Source: Pycnopodia helianthoides (Eukaryota; Echinodermata; Asteroidea; Forcipulatida; Asteriidae). Taken from it: a DNA stretch of 64,000 bases. Positions 1-12,484 of this stretch are shown here, piece by piece (within the stretch, counting starts at the first letter, position 1; each line of letters opens with the position of its first letter). A program made the translations under genes and the position numbers. The stretch spans positions 9,514,094 to 9,578,093 of the forward strand of contig CM063255.1 in assembly GCA_032158295.1 (NCBI GenBank), read 5' to 3'. The notes beneath the pieces are model-generated. The model searched no databases and had not been told where the DNA came from. It was given only the letters and a program-made list of their open reading frames with translations.

Positions 1-179
1 AACATTTCTGACAAAACTAGATAAAGCCAACTAATTTAAATTGTAAGTGCTCCATTAACCATTACCATTCTGCAAATATTGAGAATATTTCAGTGTTTAA
101 AACGAAAGGGAAAGAAACACTTTTGTTTACTTCAAACATATTTTTGAGAAAAAGAAAAATACAACCAAAGATTCTGGTG
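1..179. repeat. Flank block of the secreted-gene array
   Basis: Non-coding. The wording around 'agtgctccattaaccatta' and the later 'gaaagaaacac' stretch matches the blocks at 2280-2400 and 57250-57350, which lie downstream of gene copies A and D. It is therefore a decayed copy of the array's 3' flank, cut on its right side by the LINE fragment that starts near 180. The comparison was made by eye. Confidence 0.45.
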
Positions 180-1850
180 AAAAACACTATCCAGTGTAAG
201 CTCGTCCTTGGATTCCTTCACCACAACTTGTAGCAAAGAGGTTGGTGAGATTATTTCAAAGGCACTTAGCCCATCTTGCCTTCTAGACCCAATACATCTT
301 GGCTGGTTAAGCAGGTTTTTGGACACTCTCTTACCCACCATTAGAAGTATTGTTAACTCATCTCTCAAATCAGGTGTAGTTCCATCCTTTCTTAAATCTG
401 CAGTTGTTACACCATTGCTGAAGAACCAAAGTTGGGATCATGATATTCTAAAGAACCCAACCGCCCTGTAAGCAACCTGACTTTCGTATTTAAAGTGCTT
501 GAACGAATCATTGCCAGACAGCTGACCAATTACATGAGTGAAGATCATCTTCATGAGCCCATGCAGTCTGCATATAAGCGCTTTCACAGCACTGAAACAG
601 CACTCCTTCGGGTTCATAATGACATGTGGACCATGGAAAAGCAAGGTATCGCCATCCTAGTTCTGCTGGACCTCAGTGCCGCTTCTGACAGGATCGACCA
701 CAATGTGTTACTGGTTCGGATGGAAGATTTGTTGGGAGTGCATGATGATGTTCCACTGAAGTGGTTCACATCTTACCTGTCTGGAAGAACGCAACGTCTC
801 TAAATCAACAGTGAGTTCTCGACACCTCATGATCTGTTGTATGGTGTTCCCCAGGGGTCAGTCTTTGGCCCCATGCTGTTTCTGATATACACTCTTCCTC
901 TTGGGCGGATATTCCGTAAACACGACTTGGAACTACACATGTACGCTGACGATACTCAGATCTAAACATCTATCTGTCCTGTCAGCTCTTCTGTGGTCCT
1001 TCAAAATGTGTCAAAAGTGGAAGACATGCATAACTGAGGTCCAGGCCTGGATGTCACCAAATTTTCTCACACTCAACGCTGACAAGACCGAGGTAATAGC
1101 GATCGGATTCAGATCACAACTTGCCAAATTTATTATCCCATCTGTGAAAGCCATTCAGAAATCTTTGTGGTTTGGATGACCCTGCGATGACCATGTCTGC
1201 GCAGGTGTCAAGCATAATCAAGCCCGCCAACTTCTATCTCACTAACATTGGCAGGGCCTTGAAGACTGCTGACAGTCAATGCAACCAAGCTGGCAGTGCA
1301 CACTTTGGTCACTTAGAGACTTGACTACTGTAACAGTCTTCTGCTTGGAGTTAATAGTCAAAAACTCAACAGGGGGATAAATAACGTTAAGCGAACTGCT
1401 GCCAGTCTCATCACAAACAAATCACCCTGGAACTCATCAAACGACACTGTCTCCCACTCAAACAAAGAATCAACTTCAAGGTCTTCACTCTCATTAAACA
1501 AGCCCCTAGGCCTAAATACATAATGGACATGCTGCAATTTGGTGCTGGACTGAGACAACTTTGATGAAATAGCTCCTGTTCACCATACTTTGTTGTGCCA
1601 AGAACGAGTCACATCACTTTTGATGTTAGAGCCTTCTCAGTCTATGAACCCAAACTCTGGAATAATTTTCCAAATCACATCAGGGACACAACATCCATCA
1701 ACACATTAAAGACGCTTCTGAAAGCCCTCTTGTTTCAGGAGGCCTACCATCAATGACGTATTTATTTCTTCTGTGGCAGTGCCTCGGCACCTTTGAGCAG
1801 ACCTTTGATTTTGGCGCTTTATAAATTTAGTATGATTGATTGATTGGGCA
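180..1850 (+). mobile_element. 5'-truncated CR1/L2-group LINE fragment (reverse transcriptase remnant)
   Basis: Translated pieces in shifting plus-strand frames give a non-LTR reverse transcriptase of the CR1/L2/Rex1 group. They include an N-terminal RT part ('VVTPLLKNQSWDHDILKN', 208-471), the stretch around 'MQSAYKRFHSTETALLRVHN' (495-803), the catalytic YADD box as YADDTQI (about 941-961), and a C-terminal 'FSVYEPKLWNNFPNHIR' region (about 1630-1680). The element ends in a short TGAT repeat (1836-1850), the usual 3' microsatellite tail of this group. The apurinic endonuclease domain is absent, so the copy is 5'-truncated. At least four frame changes or stops make it non-functional. It sits inside the duplicated flank of gene copy A. 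Clade assignment between CR1, L2 and Rex1 is not certain. Confidence 0.85.
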
Positions 1851-3208
1851 TGGTTTGATGAATCAAACAAATTTGTTACCCCGGGGAGAATATTTTTTTT
1901 TGAAAAAGCATAGTTTAATCAAGATGAAAAAACCCCAAAATCAGCATTTATATATGCTATGATAATAATTTACTGTAAATGGTTCGAGCCTGTTGTCTTA
2001 CATGAGACCGATTGGGCCGAGCGAATACTATGGTGAGCATAAATTTGTTATTCTCTGTTTTGTCTTCGTGCTTATAAGAAATTGGGCCCTGACAGTTACT
2101 CAAATGTGCATGTGCTTTGTATAACATAACAGGGTAAAGTAGGGTACGTTGTGTAAATTAATTTGATTTTTTTTACACACACAAACAAAGAAGCTTCATG
2201 CAGATCCAATGCTACCACTCATCTCTTGCTCAAGGTTATGCAACATTCCGGACAGATTACAAATGTACAAACTGAATTAATTTTAAGTGCTTTATTAACC
2301 ATTTCAATTGTGCTGATAATTATATGTTACATTTACTGAGGATTACTTTGTATTAAAATTACTTTGTACTTAAGCCGATGAATGAGAAAGATACACTCTC
2401 CTTGAAACGATTATATTTTGTATAAATCAGAAAAGAAACTGTTACTACTTAAGTGATTGAATCGTTTGTTTTATCAAGATATTGATGCAATGCTCAAGCA
2501 GGGTTCGATGAATCTAGTTTACATTTATTACATACATGATGATATAGACGTGATTAGAAAAAACGAAGTCCGGTATATTTTAATTATACAAATTTGATAG
2601 TATAGGTAGAATGTTACAAGATTAAATGCTACCAACAAATTATTTTTATATCCAGAACTGCCCTTTTCAATAATTGTTTAACACTAGGCTCAATCAAAAT
2701 CAATTAAGCAATTTAATAAAGGAACAGTTGTTTATCAATAAAAGTCGCTAGTCTAAAAGTCTAAATTTGTTAAAAGATAATTCACATATCGCACAATTTA
2801 TTACTGGGTTAAATATTTACTGTGTTTGAAACAATTGATTACGTGTAATTGTCAATATTTGTTTACTTTTGAATTCAGAAATGAAGTGCCTTAAGTTTAG
2901 TTAGTCTGCTTTTTTATATTTTATATTGACAATAACTGAATTGTATTTGAATGAGACGTTGTTTCTTTAGAAAGAATCGCAAAATTCACAGCTTCTCCGT
3001 AAAGATACAACAATAAATTTGAAATGGTTAAAATGTAACCTCAATAATACGCGCTGATGATGGGATTGACCTTACCTTCGAAAAAGTGCTTGAGGAAAAA
3101 TTAAATTTATTTGATTTCATGAAATGTTGGGAGCGTCGGGCAAATTTAACTCACATTGATAGTCTGTCTAGTTTGCACAATTTTCCCATCAATTGTTTCT
3201 TAGCTTTA
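1851..3208. repeat. 3' flank of copy A, duplicated near copy D
   Basis: No gene is visible. The stretch from 2194 ('catgcagatccaatgctacc') onward is clearly related to 57174-57700 and again to 58320-58930. The wording near 'caagcagggttygatgaatctagt' recurs at about 2497, 57440 and 58540. It is AT-rich array flank, presumably 3' to the minus-strand gene A. Confidence 0.6.
3106..3111 (-). promoter_or_regulatory. Candidate polyadenylation signal of copy A
   Basis: AATAAA on the minus strand about 100 nt beyond the stop codon of copy A. The same hexamer in the same local context ('aaatttatttgatttca') occurs beyond the stop of copy C at 41413-41418, which supports it as the real 3'-end signal. 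In copy D the equivalent place (about 61165) has lost the hexamer. Confidence 0.4.
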
Positions 3209-6200
3209 CTAAGATGTGAACTTTGGATTAAAATCATTAATACATGGCTTAGTGAAACTTAATTTAACCTCAGCCCAGGTATAAAAACTAGCAAACCAGC
3301 TGGGCTGAGGTGGAGATGTGACGTCGTAGGTCAGGGTAGAATCTTGCATCCCTTTGACTGCCACCTCGAAGCGACCGTTATCGAATGTGATCATGACTGG
3401 TACTCCGATGTAGTTGCCACTCTTATACCGATCGTGTGTCCACGATTGAGAGGAGGATTCCCGTTTGTAGATTTGAACATAACCAGTGCGCAGATCTGCA
3501 TCCAAGTAATTACAAGTAATCAAAATATCATGAACAGTGTCCTCATTTATTAACATTGTTCAACAAACATCAAAACGAAAATGAATGAAGTTCTTGAATT
3601 TCTCCTCCTGCCTTCCAAATGTATTTTCTTTTATTAATGTTTACACAAATATTTGTAACTGTTTTTAGTTGAAAATAAGCCAACTAAAGATTTCGTGGCT
3701 TCCGCTTTGTTTGAACTTGGTTTTAGTGCCATTTTAAAGACTAATTATTCAATTCAGTAGGGATTTAAAAGTTAAACTGTCAAATTCGTACTAAAATATG
3801 GTTTGTAAACGCCTCCCCAGAGAAATTTACTTTGTAACTTTAAACCGTACTGCAAATTAAAGCAAACAAAATTCTCATCGTAATTTTCTGAACAATTCAA
3901 TTGAACACAGGTTGTTTTACGGTTGATTTGACCGTTTAAGATAACTAGGCAGATTGAAAAGAAGCAAATCTAAACTACGCACAAATGTATACAAGGGTGT
4001 AAGTTGTCTTGACTACCTTAAACGTTACGGGATATTATTAAGAACCTGCTTGACGAGAACAAAATTTTAAATATTTGTATGTGCAAAGATTTTAGTTAGA
4101 TAATCGATAACTCTTCAGTTTGGTGTTAATCTCACTATCCCTGATTTTGACTTATAGGGCTTGGATGGGTTCTGTCACCTTTTGGGACCTGTATTGCATA
4201 CATGGTTAAAATGGTATTTCAAATTGGCTTCTGGACCTGACTTTAAAGGGAGAAAGGACACGATACAAGATGTTAGGATGCAGGTGTTTTGTCTATACAA
4301 CGGTGGCTATCATATGACAGTTTTTGTTTGAATAGTTGTTTTGATTGATTTTGGTTGACCTTTGAGAATGTCAACTGTATTTTTACTTACCTACTGCGTA
4401 CAACGCTTCATCAATGCCAGGAGCATTGGGGGAAAAGTACACCCATACATAATCATCCATGGTGACTGTGAACTCTAGTCGCATTGGTGACGTCATCGGC
4501 AGCTGAAGCTCCATGGAGTATGTAACCCAATGCGTATTTTGAGTACAGAGTGAATTTCCCTCAAATGTTGTTCCTGAAATAAAGGGGAGTTGTAGGCCCG
4601 AGTATCAATAAATCGGCAATAAAGTAAAAATACATCGTTGTGTGGAAAGTTCAGAATATCAAATTTATTTCCACCCGCTCATTTTCAAGTGACATACCAT
4701 CCAACCAGTCTGTCAAATTGTAGTTTAGACAAAGACAAGCAATTTTCAAAGATTTCTGTGTACTTCCATATCGGGCATACATTGGGTGATTGGGGTGTAG
4801 GGTATTGAGATGCATTTTTCCTGACTTTACGACATATGAGAAAACAATTGTTAAGTTGTGGGGATTGGTACTGCTAAGAAAATTTTAGTCATTGTGTTTT
4901 CTGAGTATTTTTTTTTTTCTTAAACAGTTCAATAGTTTAACAATCCTGCAGTTTGCTGGGTCACCATTGACCCGGAGAAAGATCCGTTTGGGCTATATAT
5001 ATATATTTTTGTAGCAATACTCGATTTTGGGTCAACATTGACTGGAATCAGAGTAAAAATGACTAAGAGTGCGGGTCAAGTTGATCCAGAAATGATTAAG
5101 GCATACAATGCTTACTTTTTAAATGCAAAAGTCTTACTTTTTAAATGCAAAAGTCTTACTTTTTAAATGCAAAAGTTAATGTGATTAATAAGTTAAATAT
5201 AACATAACACATTTGTGCTGTGTTTTTTTGAGCTAATACTTACCAACTTTTTCAAGTTGAATTTTATCAGTGTTGCGAATTCTGGTTCTCATCAAATACT
5301 TAACATTTTGAAACAAAGCGCCAGGTTTGGACTTTCAACATTTTGTTCCCACTGTTTTACTCATAGACATATGATTGAGAAAAATTAATGTTTTCTCTCT
5401 ACAAACTACCGGGTAGAATTGACCCGGATCCAGAGGACCTGACCTATTTTGGATCAGGCTGACCCGGATTATGGTAATAAATGGGATTTTAGCTCTGGTT
5501 TGCGTAAGTTTGACTTATTTCTAGGATAGTTTGACACAGCTGTGACGGTTCGCACAATATCAGATAAGGGCCAGGCCCCCTGTGATCCGGAACCAGGTCA
5601 ATTCTTACTCCAGAGTTTTCAGAAAGTGCCTGTTCATGTGCCTACTAGAATGTATAGTCATCTATTTCTTGTTGCACAATCCTTTTTAAGATAAAAACTT
5701 ATTCTTACCGCTCTGATCCTCTGTGCAGTCAGGAGACTGTATATTCTGCCCCTGTTTGTTGACAGACACGCGATTGTCTTCACCAATCTTCACTTCGTGT
5801 GGTTTTGCTTGAGGCTTCATGTTCACTCCACCCAGACGAAACTCGGTGCATTCACATGGTCTCTGCTCAGCTAGTGACCAGCCGTATCGTTTACCAGTAG
5901 CTCCATTTGGTTCCTGACCCACGTAACAGACACATCCATAAACTGCAATCAAACAAATAAAACAATAGACAGGATTGTTTATGCAACAAAACAAGTAAAT
6001 AAACAAATTAATGAACAAATTTTTATGAAGCATTTTCTGATCGTTCAGTCTAAACTGTCCTTGGTCACAAGTGACCCAGATTCCGGGTCTTTTGGGGCCT
6101 GACCCATTTCTGGGTTAGTATGACCCATCATCTGTGTTAAAATGACCCATAAATTTTGCTGTCTCCTGCCAAGGGAACCAAACTCCTGTGCGTCTTTGAC

Positions 6201-9200
6201 AAGTTTCCCAGATCACAACACCGCCCATGCCTGATTGTCCATCTGTAGCTCTTGTGGCGCCAATCCAAAGCAAACCAATGAAACGTTTGAATTTTCTCAA
6301 AGCAGACTGGGACAAATTTGATCATGAAGCAAACCGTCGTGTCCATGATATACCAACCCCTGAGAGCGATGATGTCAACTCTTCCTACTCTGCTTACTGT
6401 AGCATGCTGATAAAGATAGCCAAGGAATCCATCCATTGAGGCTGCAAAAAGAGCTATATCCCCTGCTGGGATTGAGAGTGCCAAGATTAATGTATGAGGA
6501 CTTTACTCCATCTACATGGACATCTAAGGAAGAGTCTGACGCAAGTGCTTCTGTAGTACTGTCAAGGCTGGACAAAAAACGCAAGGAACGATGGACTGAG
6601 AACTGTGGAATCAATTGACTTCACCCACTCAAGCAGAAGGGCATAGCAAGCTGTCAACCGCCTCACTGGCAGAATTACATCAAGTGCCAAAAAGTGTCAT
6701 ATCACCGCTAACTATATCGCCAGCGTGCTTGTAAACAAAGGTCGTTTTGACAAGCCAGACCGTGATCACGCCAGGCAGGTCAAGAAGAAAGTGGCTACAC
6801 TCCGGAAGAAAAAAAGCACCATCAATCTTTCTGATACTTTTTCCATGGAGGAAATGGTAGCAGCCTTGAAACTCATCAAACCCGGTAGGGCTCTAGGGCC
6901 AGATAGTATCCTTCCAGAATTCCTCCGCCGGAACTGGGGCAACAAACTGGCTTCGTGATTTCCTGTCATCATGTATGGAGCGTGGAAAGATTCCAAAGAT
7001 CTGACGAAAGGCAACAGCAATAGCACTGCCTAAACTAAACAAGGCGAAGGATAATCCCAAAAGCTACCGTCTCATCTGCCTACTTGGTATCCCCTTCAAG
7101 CTACATGACACCTGATACACAGCCACATTAACCAAATCATCGACTCCCAGCTACCTCAAGAACATGATGGCTTTTGCTGTGGCAGATTGACAGCAGACCA
7201 GGTGACCCGTCTCATCAGGACATTGAAGGAAAACAGAAGGCAGGTGCTGTGTTTGTTGACCTCACAGCAGCCTGTGACACTGTGTGGCACAGAGGACTTA
7301 CCTAGAAGCTCCTGAAGCTCCTCCCATATAGGCACATGGTTTTCTTCATCCTCCAGCTCATTTCCAACCGTAGCTATGTCCTAAAGACAGGTGATGGACA
7401 GCAAAGCAGACCACGTCGTCTGAGAAATGGTGTTCTCAAGAGTTCCGTCTTAGCACCTCTGCTCTTCAATATCTATATCCATGACTTGCCGGATACCATC
7501 TCAAAGAAGTGTGGATATGCAGATGACCTGGCTATTATGACGTTTGAAAAAAAAATGGGACTCGTCGAGAGCACACCAAGTCAAGACACGAACACCCTGG
7601 CTACCTACCTTCGGTACTGGAGACTCAAGCTAAGCGTGGGCAAAACCGTCCCTACTGCTTTTCACCTATGCGACCGGGAGGCAAAGAGAGAACTGAATGT
7701 CACAAAGGCTGATCGGCTGAGATTTGACACTTGCCCAACATACATCGGAGTGAAACTTGACCACAGAGCACTCAACTACAGACAACTCCTTGCAAGCTGG
7801 CGAGACGAGGTCATTGCAAGAGGTGCCCTAATCCGCAATCTAGCTGGCACTAGTTGGAGAGCAAGCGCCAAAACCCTGCGCACATCAACTCTGGCCCTCG
7901 TCTGTGCCCCAGAAGAATACTGCACACCAGTCTGGAGTAGAAGCTGTTACAAATCTCTGGTTGACGCCTGCCTGAACGAATCCATGCATACAATAACAGG
8001 ATGCGTAAAGCCAATACCCGTTCAGCAACTACCTGTCCTGGCAGGAATTCCTCCACCGCACATCCGACGGAAGGCAGCTACGTTGGCTATTACACGGCGA
8101 GCCCAAGAACCCGATCACCTACTCTACGAGTCCCTCACTCAAGCTAGAGCTAGAGCCGGAGCCGGAGTACGCAGGAGATTGTCCTCCAGAAAGCATTTTG
8201 CCTCAAATGCACTTGATCCGATGAAGACCATCCAGCCTATACCCAGACCACAAAAGACTGGACAGGAAATACGTGGACAGAGATCAGTGGCACGAATCGT
8301 CATCCTCACTGCAGTGCTTCATCCGGAACCCAACGGATACTAGTCCAGGTTGTGATTTACCCAGGCACGCTTGGACAAAGCTAAATCGTCTGCGAAGTGG
8401 TGTCGGACGTTTCAAGGCCAACGTGTGGCTTGGCCTAAAGTCCAGCTTGTGAGTGTGGTGCACAGGAGCAAACAGCAGCTCACATCATCACAACCTGCCC
8501 CCTGTTTAAACCACCAAATGGCATCCCTGGGCTGGTGGAAGTAGATGAGGCCACTAGAGAGTGGCTGATTCACAGTACTTTGGACATTTAATAAGTTTTG
8601 TTCTAGACATACGCGAGAAGAGAAGAAGAAGAAGTTGTCATTTTTAAAACATTGTGAATCACATCTTTTTGGGATAATATTACAAAAAAGCCTGTTAATT
8701 TCCTTATGATGGCGAAACCATTATTTCGTCCTCTAAGATTTTAATTTGCGTTCAATTTTATTTTCTCATTTTTTTTAATGAGCACACAACAGAGATGATT
8801 TAAAATACACTGTTCAGGGCTGCTCCCATCTTGGAAGTATTAAATAGAGAAAACAAATTCTATAAATTATCTTCAATTACTATAACTCTGAGAATAAATA
8901 TTCTACTAATCATATCTATAAACAAATAATACATCCACTGTAAAATTACGTAGACTATGCCTATGCCAGTGGGTACCAGTTAAGAGTTGAATGTAAGCAT
9001 GCATGCATCGTACGTGCACCAACTAAATAATTTGCCTTGATTCTCCCTCCCCTTTTAAAATTCTTTCAAAAAGTTTGATCTTTAAAAGTCATTTCACAGT
9101 CATTGGCAGAGATAAACTTCTTTTGGTATTTCCAAACCCTTTTTTCTCTAAAAATTAAATGCCATCTAAAGATTGGATCATCGTTTGGTTTTTGTCAAGG

Positions 9201-9772
9201 TAATACTGATTCATATGCAAAACTATTAAAAATGATACAATTAAAATCACTTCGCAAAGTCACCTGTGAAATTTTTAGCTGAAGAGTACAGTGTGAAAAT
9301 TGCAATAGAAAAACTGTCACAACATTTTCAACAATAACGTTGAATCCATATAAGTTTAGCGAAATGACAGCGGGTACAAACTGCATCTCTGTTTTTGAAT
9401 GGAGATTCAAATTTGTCTACATACTTTATAGGGATTTCAAAATAATGGGGACATTTCAGACAAAAATATATTGCATCTTCATAACAAGGAGGCTTTTGAA
9501 TAGAAGTTACACAAGTTTTTTGGGGTCATCACCAAAGTATGACCCACCTGGGGTGGCTTCGGGTGGAAATGAGGGGACTGGAATCAGATTGGTGGTATTA
9601 GGCAAATCTCAAAGCATTTGTTGTCTCAGCGGTGAAAATTACATTGGAGTAAAACTATGATCAGAATGCACCAGATTGTGGGGGTTTCAAAACGGCATTA
9701 CCATTACTTACCTTTTAGAGCAGCTGTGCCGAAAAGCACAAAGAGTGCAATAGCTGTTTGATCCGGTGCCAT
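3209..9772 (-). CDS. Copy A: secreted Cys-motif plus FAMeT-like-domain protein, 4 exons, about 254 aa
   Basis: Exons on the minus strand: 9772-9712 (signal peptide, starts MAPDQTAIALFVLFGTAALK), 5942-5709, 4573-4391 and 3495-3209 (TAG stop). All junctions have AG/GT and phase 1. They sum to 765 nt, so the reading frame is open throughout. Exon 2 encodes about 78 residues with CxC pairs (GCVCYV, RPCECTE) and a late DCTED. Exons 3 and 4 encode the order 'LCTQNTHW', 'QLPMTSPMRLEFTV', 'GVPVMITFDNGRFEVAV', 'YDVTSPPQPSW'. This resembles the farnesoic-acid-O-methyltransferase-like (Methyltransf_FA) beta fold, a binding or extracellular domain in many invertebrate proteins. No methyltransferase motif is seen, so enzymatic function is not implied. 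Intron 1 carries a LINE. Splice sites are my prediction; the domain name is moderately sure. Confidence 0.65.
3496..4390 (-). other. Intron 3 of copy A, block shared by copies A, C and D
   Basis: Non-coding. The blocks at 3745-3775 ('cagtagggatttaaaagt') and 4095-4205 ('ctcactatccctga' to 'gcatacat') recur at 42075-42310 and 61975-62515. This shows the introns were duplicated together with the exons. No separate gene is visible. Confidence 0.55.
5107..5176. repeat. Short tandem repeat, 22-bp unit, 3 copies
   Basis: Three consecutive near-perfect copies of 'cttactttttaaatgcaaaa' plus 'gt' lie in intron 2 of copy A. Confidence 0.85.
6170..8635 (+). mobile_element. 5'-truncated I/Jockey-group LINE with degraded reverse transcriptase
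   Basis: Inserted in intron 1 of copy A, opposite to the gene. Pieces in order: an endonuclease-RT linker ('ADWDKFDHEANRR', about 6306-6345), RT entry 'LIKPGRALGPDSILPEF' (about 6870-6925), and a long open stretch 7336-8343. That stretch has the catalytic box GYADDLAIMT (about 7512) and the thumb segment around 'LKLSVGKTVPTAFHL', 'TYIGVKLD' and 'LAGTSWRASAKTLRTSTLAL'. A C-terminal Cys/His finger ('CECGAQEQTAAHIITTCP') lies in a shifted frame near 8450-8505. The 3' end is a GAA-repeat tail (about 8619-8635). Frameshifts at about 6440, 6620, 6960-7330 and 8343 make it inactive. No endonuclease domain is left. The exact clade (Nimb, I or Jockey-like) is not fixed by eye. Confidence 0.82.
8636..9711. 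other. Remainder of intron 1 of copy A
   Basis: AT-rich and non-coding as far as can be seen. The right-hand part from about 9520 ('accaaagtatgacccacc') to the signal exon is paralogous to 31865-32160 and keeps the same order of blocks, so it is true intron 1 sequence of the array. Long open stretches here (9340-9660) are not supported as genes. Confidence 0.5.
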
Positions 9773-9930
9773 TAGAGGGCGAAGGGTTATGGTCTTAGAT
9801 TAACACTTACCACTTATTTAACTTATTACTCACTAGTCACAACCACAGCAGAATCTCTTGGTCACCACTAAAGACACTGACTTCAGTATAACTGAGTAGT
9901 GTCGTTCTAGTCTAGTTGGAGAAGGACATT
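9773..9930 (-). promoter_or_regulatory. 5' flank/promoter block of copy A, shared with two other copies
   Basis: The 150 nt upstream of the copy A start contain the words 'ggtcaccactaaagaca' and 'aactgagtagtgtcg'. Related words follow the orphan signal exons at 32290-32370 ('ggtcaccactgaagacca', 'aactgagtag') and 48890-48960 ('atgaagaccctgctttcag', 'aaccgagtagtgccgc'). Such conservation next to signal exons suggests 5'UTR/promoter. In the 32-kb copy a TATAAA is read on the minus strand at about 32278-32283. Copy A has only an AT-rich equivalent. Confidence 0.4.
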
Positions 9931-10039
9931 TTCTGAAATTATAATATTACAATCAAATTACCACACCAAGTATGCCAAGTACAGAAGAATAAACGCTGGT
10001 TATTGCGTCTGTCACCAACCTAAAATGATTGAAATATTT

Positions 10040-10260
10040 ATTTTCAGAAAAGTGCTTCATTACAGGAAACACGTATTCTATCTTTCGTGATGACAGGGTC
10101 AAGGTTGGGCTTGATTATGCATAATCTCCATAGATATAACATACGGAGGAAGGGAGCGCACGTGCAGTAGCTTTGTGAGAGTTCACATTTCCATATACTG
10201 TACAGCCACAGGACTGTTTTGATCATGACGACACAAACGCTAAAAAGATAGGGTTAGAAA
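10040..10260. mobile_element. Degraded relative of the 11.0-kb MITE
   Basis: Contains 'ttttgatcatgacgacaca' (about 10207-10226), identical in core to the right arm of the foldback element at 11045-11209. A diverged left part (near 10090) also has 'gggtcaaggttgggcttgat'. It is probably a decayed copy. Confidence 0.35.
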
Positions 10261-10484
10261 TGCCCTTTAAAATCACCATGAATATTCAATCAGAAACGAG
10301 CTCTTCGTATAATTAATTTTGCAGATAGTAACGTATTTCTCCTTTTCTTTAAATGTAATTCTTTAAAAGCGAAGGATATATCGTCTTCAGTTTGGGTCTC
10401 TCATGTATAAGCTGCATATGATACAATGTGTACATGTACATCTGTGTTTCAAATTTTGGGTTGTACTGAGAAACATTGATGAGA

Positions 10485-10780
10485 GTGGGATTTGTGACTG
10501 GAGATCGCAGGTTTGCAGGTTTACACCCCACTCTAGTCAATTTGTCTTTGTTCAACCCAAAATGTTTTAAAATTTACTGAGTCGGTTTCCTTAAGTGGTT
10601 ATTACTTGATATTTGAAATATAAATCGCATCCCCTTAATGTGATTCCTTCTGCTGCCGCTTGCCAGGTTGAATTGAATTTGAATAATTGTGATTCCGGTC
10701 GTACGGCAGGTACAGGCTGACTGGCTGGTTTCTGACTTGCACCCCTGAACAGTCGGTTTCCCTTGTGGTTTATTACTTGT
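10485..10780 (+). mobile_element. tRNA-derived SINE, body copy
   Basis: From 'ccactctagtcaatttgtc' onward the sequence follows the body of the two SINE copies at 60089-60530: 'tgttcaaccc', 'aaaatttactgagtcggtttcc', 'gtggttattacttga', 'gcacccctgaac'. The tRNA-like head is mostly degraded here. It is a third copy of the same family. Confidence 0.6.
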
Positions 10781-11044
10781 TTCCTATTTCATAAATTGCC
10801 GGGTTAAGCTGAATATATATGTTGCTAAGCAAAATCACTTGCAATTTTAGCAATAACAGCAGGGCACAAGATGTAACATTCAGGCATGCAACTTTTCAGC
10901 TGATTTGCTAATTCCCTCTTTCTTTGTTATGTAAGAGTGCCATAGAAAACTGGAAAACACTCTACAAAGTAAACCATGGTTGACCATTTCCTCTTTCTAA
11001 GCAAATGCAACGTTGCATGCTTGAACATTGTGAATGACAATCTT

Positions 11045-11209
11045 TTAAAGGGGCTGTGTCATCATGATCAAAGCAGGCTTGCGGCTGGGAATTATGATCT
11101 CTCACCCAGTGACTGCATGCACTACCTCGCTCCGTATTATATCTATGGAAAGTGCGTGCGTGTAAAGCTCAGGCCGCATGGTTTGATCATGACGACACAG
11201 CCCCTTTAA
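11045..11209. mobile_element. Foldback MITE, 165 bp, TTAA ends
   Basis: Left end TTAAAGGGGCTGTGTCATCA and right end reading TGACGACACAGCCCC then TTTAA form a long terminal inverted repeat of about 27 bp ('gctgtgtcatcatgatcaaa' against 'tttgatcatgacgacacagc'). It is bounded by TTAA on both sides, typical of piggyBac-type target sites. No coding capacity. Confidence 0.8.
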
Positions 11210-11585
11210 GCCGATAATATGTCTCTACTGAGCAAGAAATCTATGTCCTAAGCAAGTTGTTGCGCTCGTTTGAACGACCAGTCTGCTGATATTCTTGCAG
11301 TATCGGCCTATCTCACACCCATTTCTGTTTATTATGTAGGAAATATGTCTGGCGAACTTACTCCCTCTGTTTTGAAGGTGAACAGCTTGAGAAGAACAAC
11401 AAACTCAAAGAGTAAGTGTAACTGCCATATCTGTTGCTGTTAATATGTCTTTTTTCGATTGTTGCCATATACATCCTTACTCACCTTTTGGTACTTTTTC
11501 TAATGTTTGTTTTTTGCAATCATCAGCCTTCTTGTTTTGTTTCGACTTTTTCCGATTTCAGGACAAGTTATCAATGTCTCTCTGT

Positions 11586-11965
11586 GCCGTTAAACTTACT
11601 TTGAAGACTTGAAAGAGGTTTAAACTCGAAGTTGATCCTATCATTTGAAAAATCATTTTAACTTCTGAACCAAACTTTGGATTTATGCAATCTATAAATC
11701 ATCGTAATTGTCTTCAAAAGTTTAACAAACGCTAAGTAAAAATGTGACCACATTCGACCTTGACTTCTGGTTTAAATCGGAAGTTGATGTTTATCATTTG
11801 AAAAATCATAACTTCTGAACGAAACATTAGATTTATACAATCCATAAATCATCGCAATTGTCTACACAAAGTGTGACCACATTTGACCATGACTTCCAGT
11901 TCAAACCAGAAGTTGAATTCTTTGTATTGGGAAATAGTCTCACTCCTGAATCAGACATTGGATTG
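11586..11965. repeat. Diverged tandem repeat, about 130-170 bp unit, about 3 copies
   Basis: The series 'gaagttgat..', 'tatcatttgaaaaatcat', 'aacttctgaac', 'ggatttatgcaatc', 'ataaatcatcg' occurs at 11628-11720, again at 11780-11855, and in weaker form at 11905-11970. Unit length varies through indels. Confidence 0.6.
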
Positions 11966-12389
11966 ATAAGGTAAAGTGTCGTCACCAATTCATTCGATCA
12001 CAATTTGATGACATCACTCACGAACACCTTGTTTTGTTGTTAACAAAAACTGAATGTCTAGTTGTTATTGTTCTCAGCAACAAGAACAATAGCTAAAGGA
12101 CCGGTCTTAAAAGTCTCACATTACAAAAAAAACTAACTAGCTACAATTAACAACCATGTAGTTCCCTGTTTAGCTTTCGCATACGTGTAACTAGCTTTTT
12201 GTGAATATTGTTTGATTTGCCTTATTAAATTTGCTTGTCTGTCATCCGTGAAAATGGGCTAATATTAGCTTTGTTGTAACAACTGTAATAACTAGTTCTT
12301 ATTTAATAGGTCTCTATCTTCGGGTGTTTTAAAGCGCAGGAATTTCTTAAGACAGGCTCATCAAGTTTTTGAATAACAAGACCCATTTA

Positions 12390-12484
12390 TGTTGCACCTT
12401 GTCTCCTTCCACACCCCGGATTTGAAACCACACTCTGCTGATTGGAACTCAACTCCAGTGTGCTTGACCACTCGGCCATGACAC
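12390..12484 (-). mobile_element. tRNA(Leu/Ser-like)-derived SINE head
   Basis: On the minus strand the sequence starts 'tgtcatggccgagtggtcaa', an A-box as in type II (Leu/Ser) tRNAs. It continues through an anticodon-arm-like part and ends with a B-box-like 'ggtttcaaatcc'. The acceptor ends do not pair well and there is downstream SINE-like sequence, so I call it a SINE head or tRNA pseudogene rather than a working tRNA. Confidence 0.55.

Noticed and set aside
3344..3553. Plus-strand frames opposite exon 4 (also 24627-24860, 41520-41888, 61579-61833)
   Set aside because: They are mirror frames of the conserved minus-strand exon; the minus frame has splice sites and domain similarity.
6115..6484. 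Minus-strand frames near the start of the second LINE
   Set aside because: The plus strand encodes the LINE linker region; the minus frames have no known motif.
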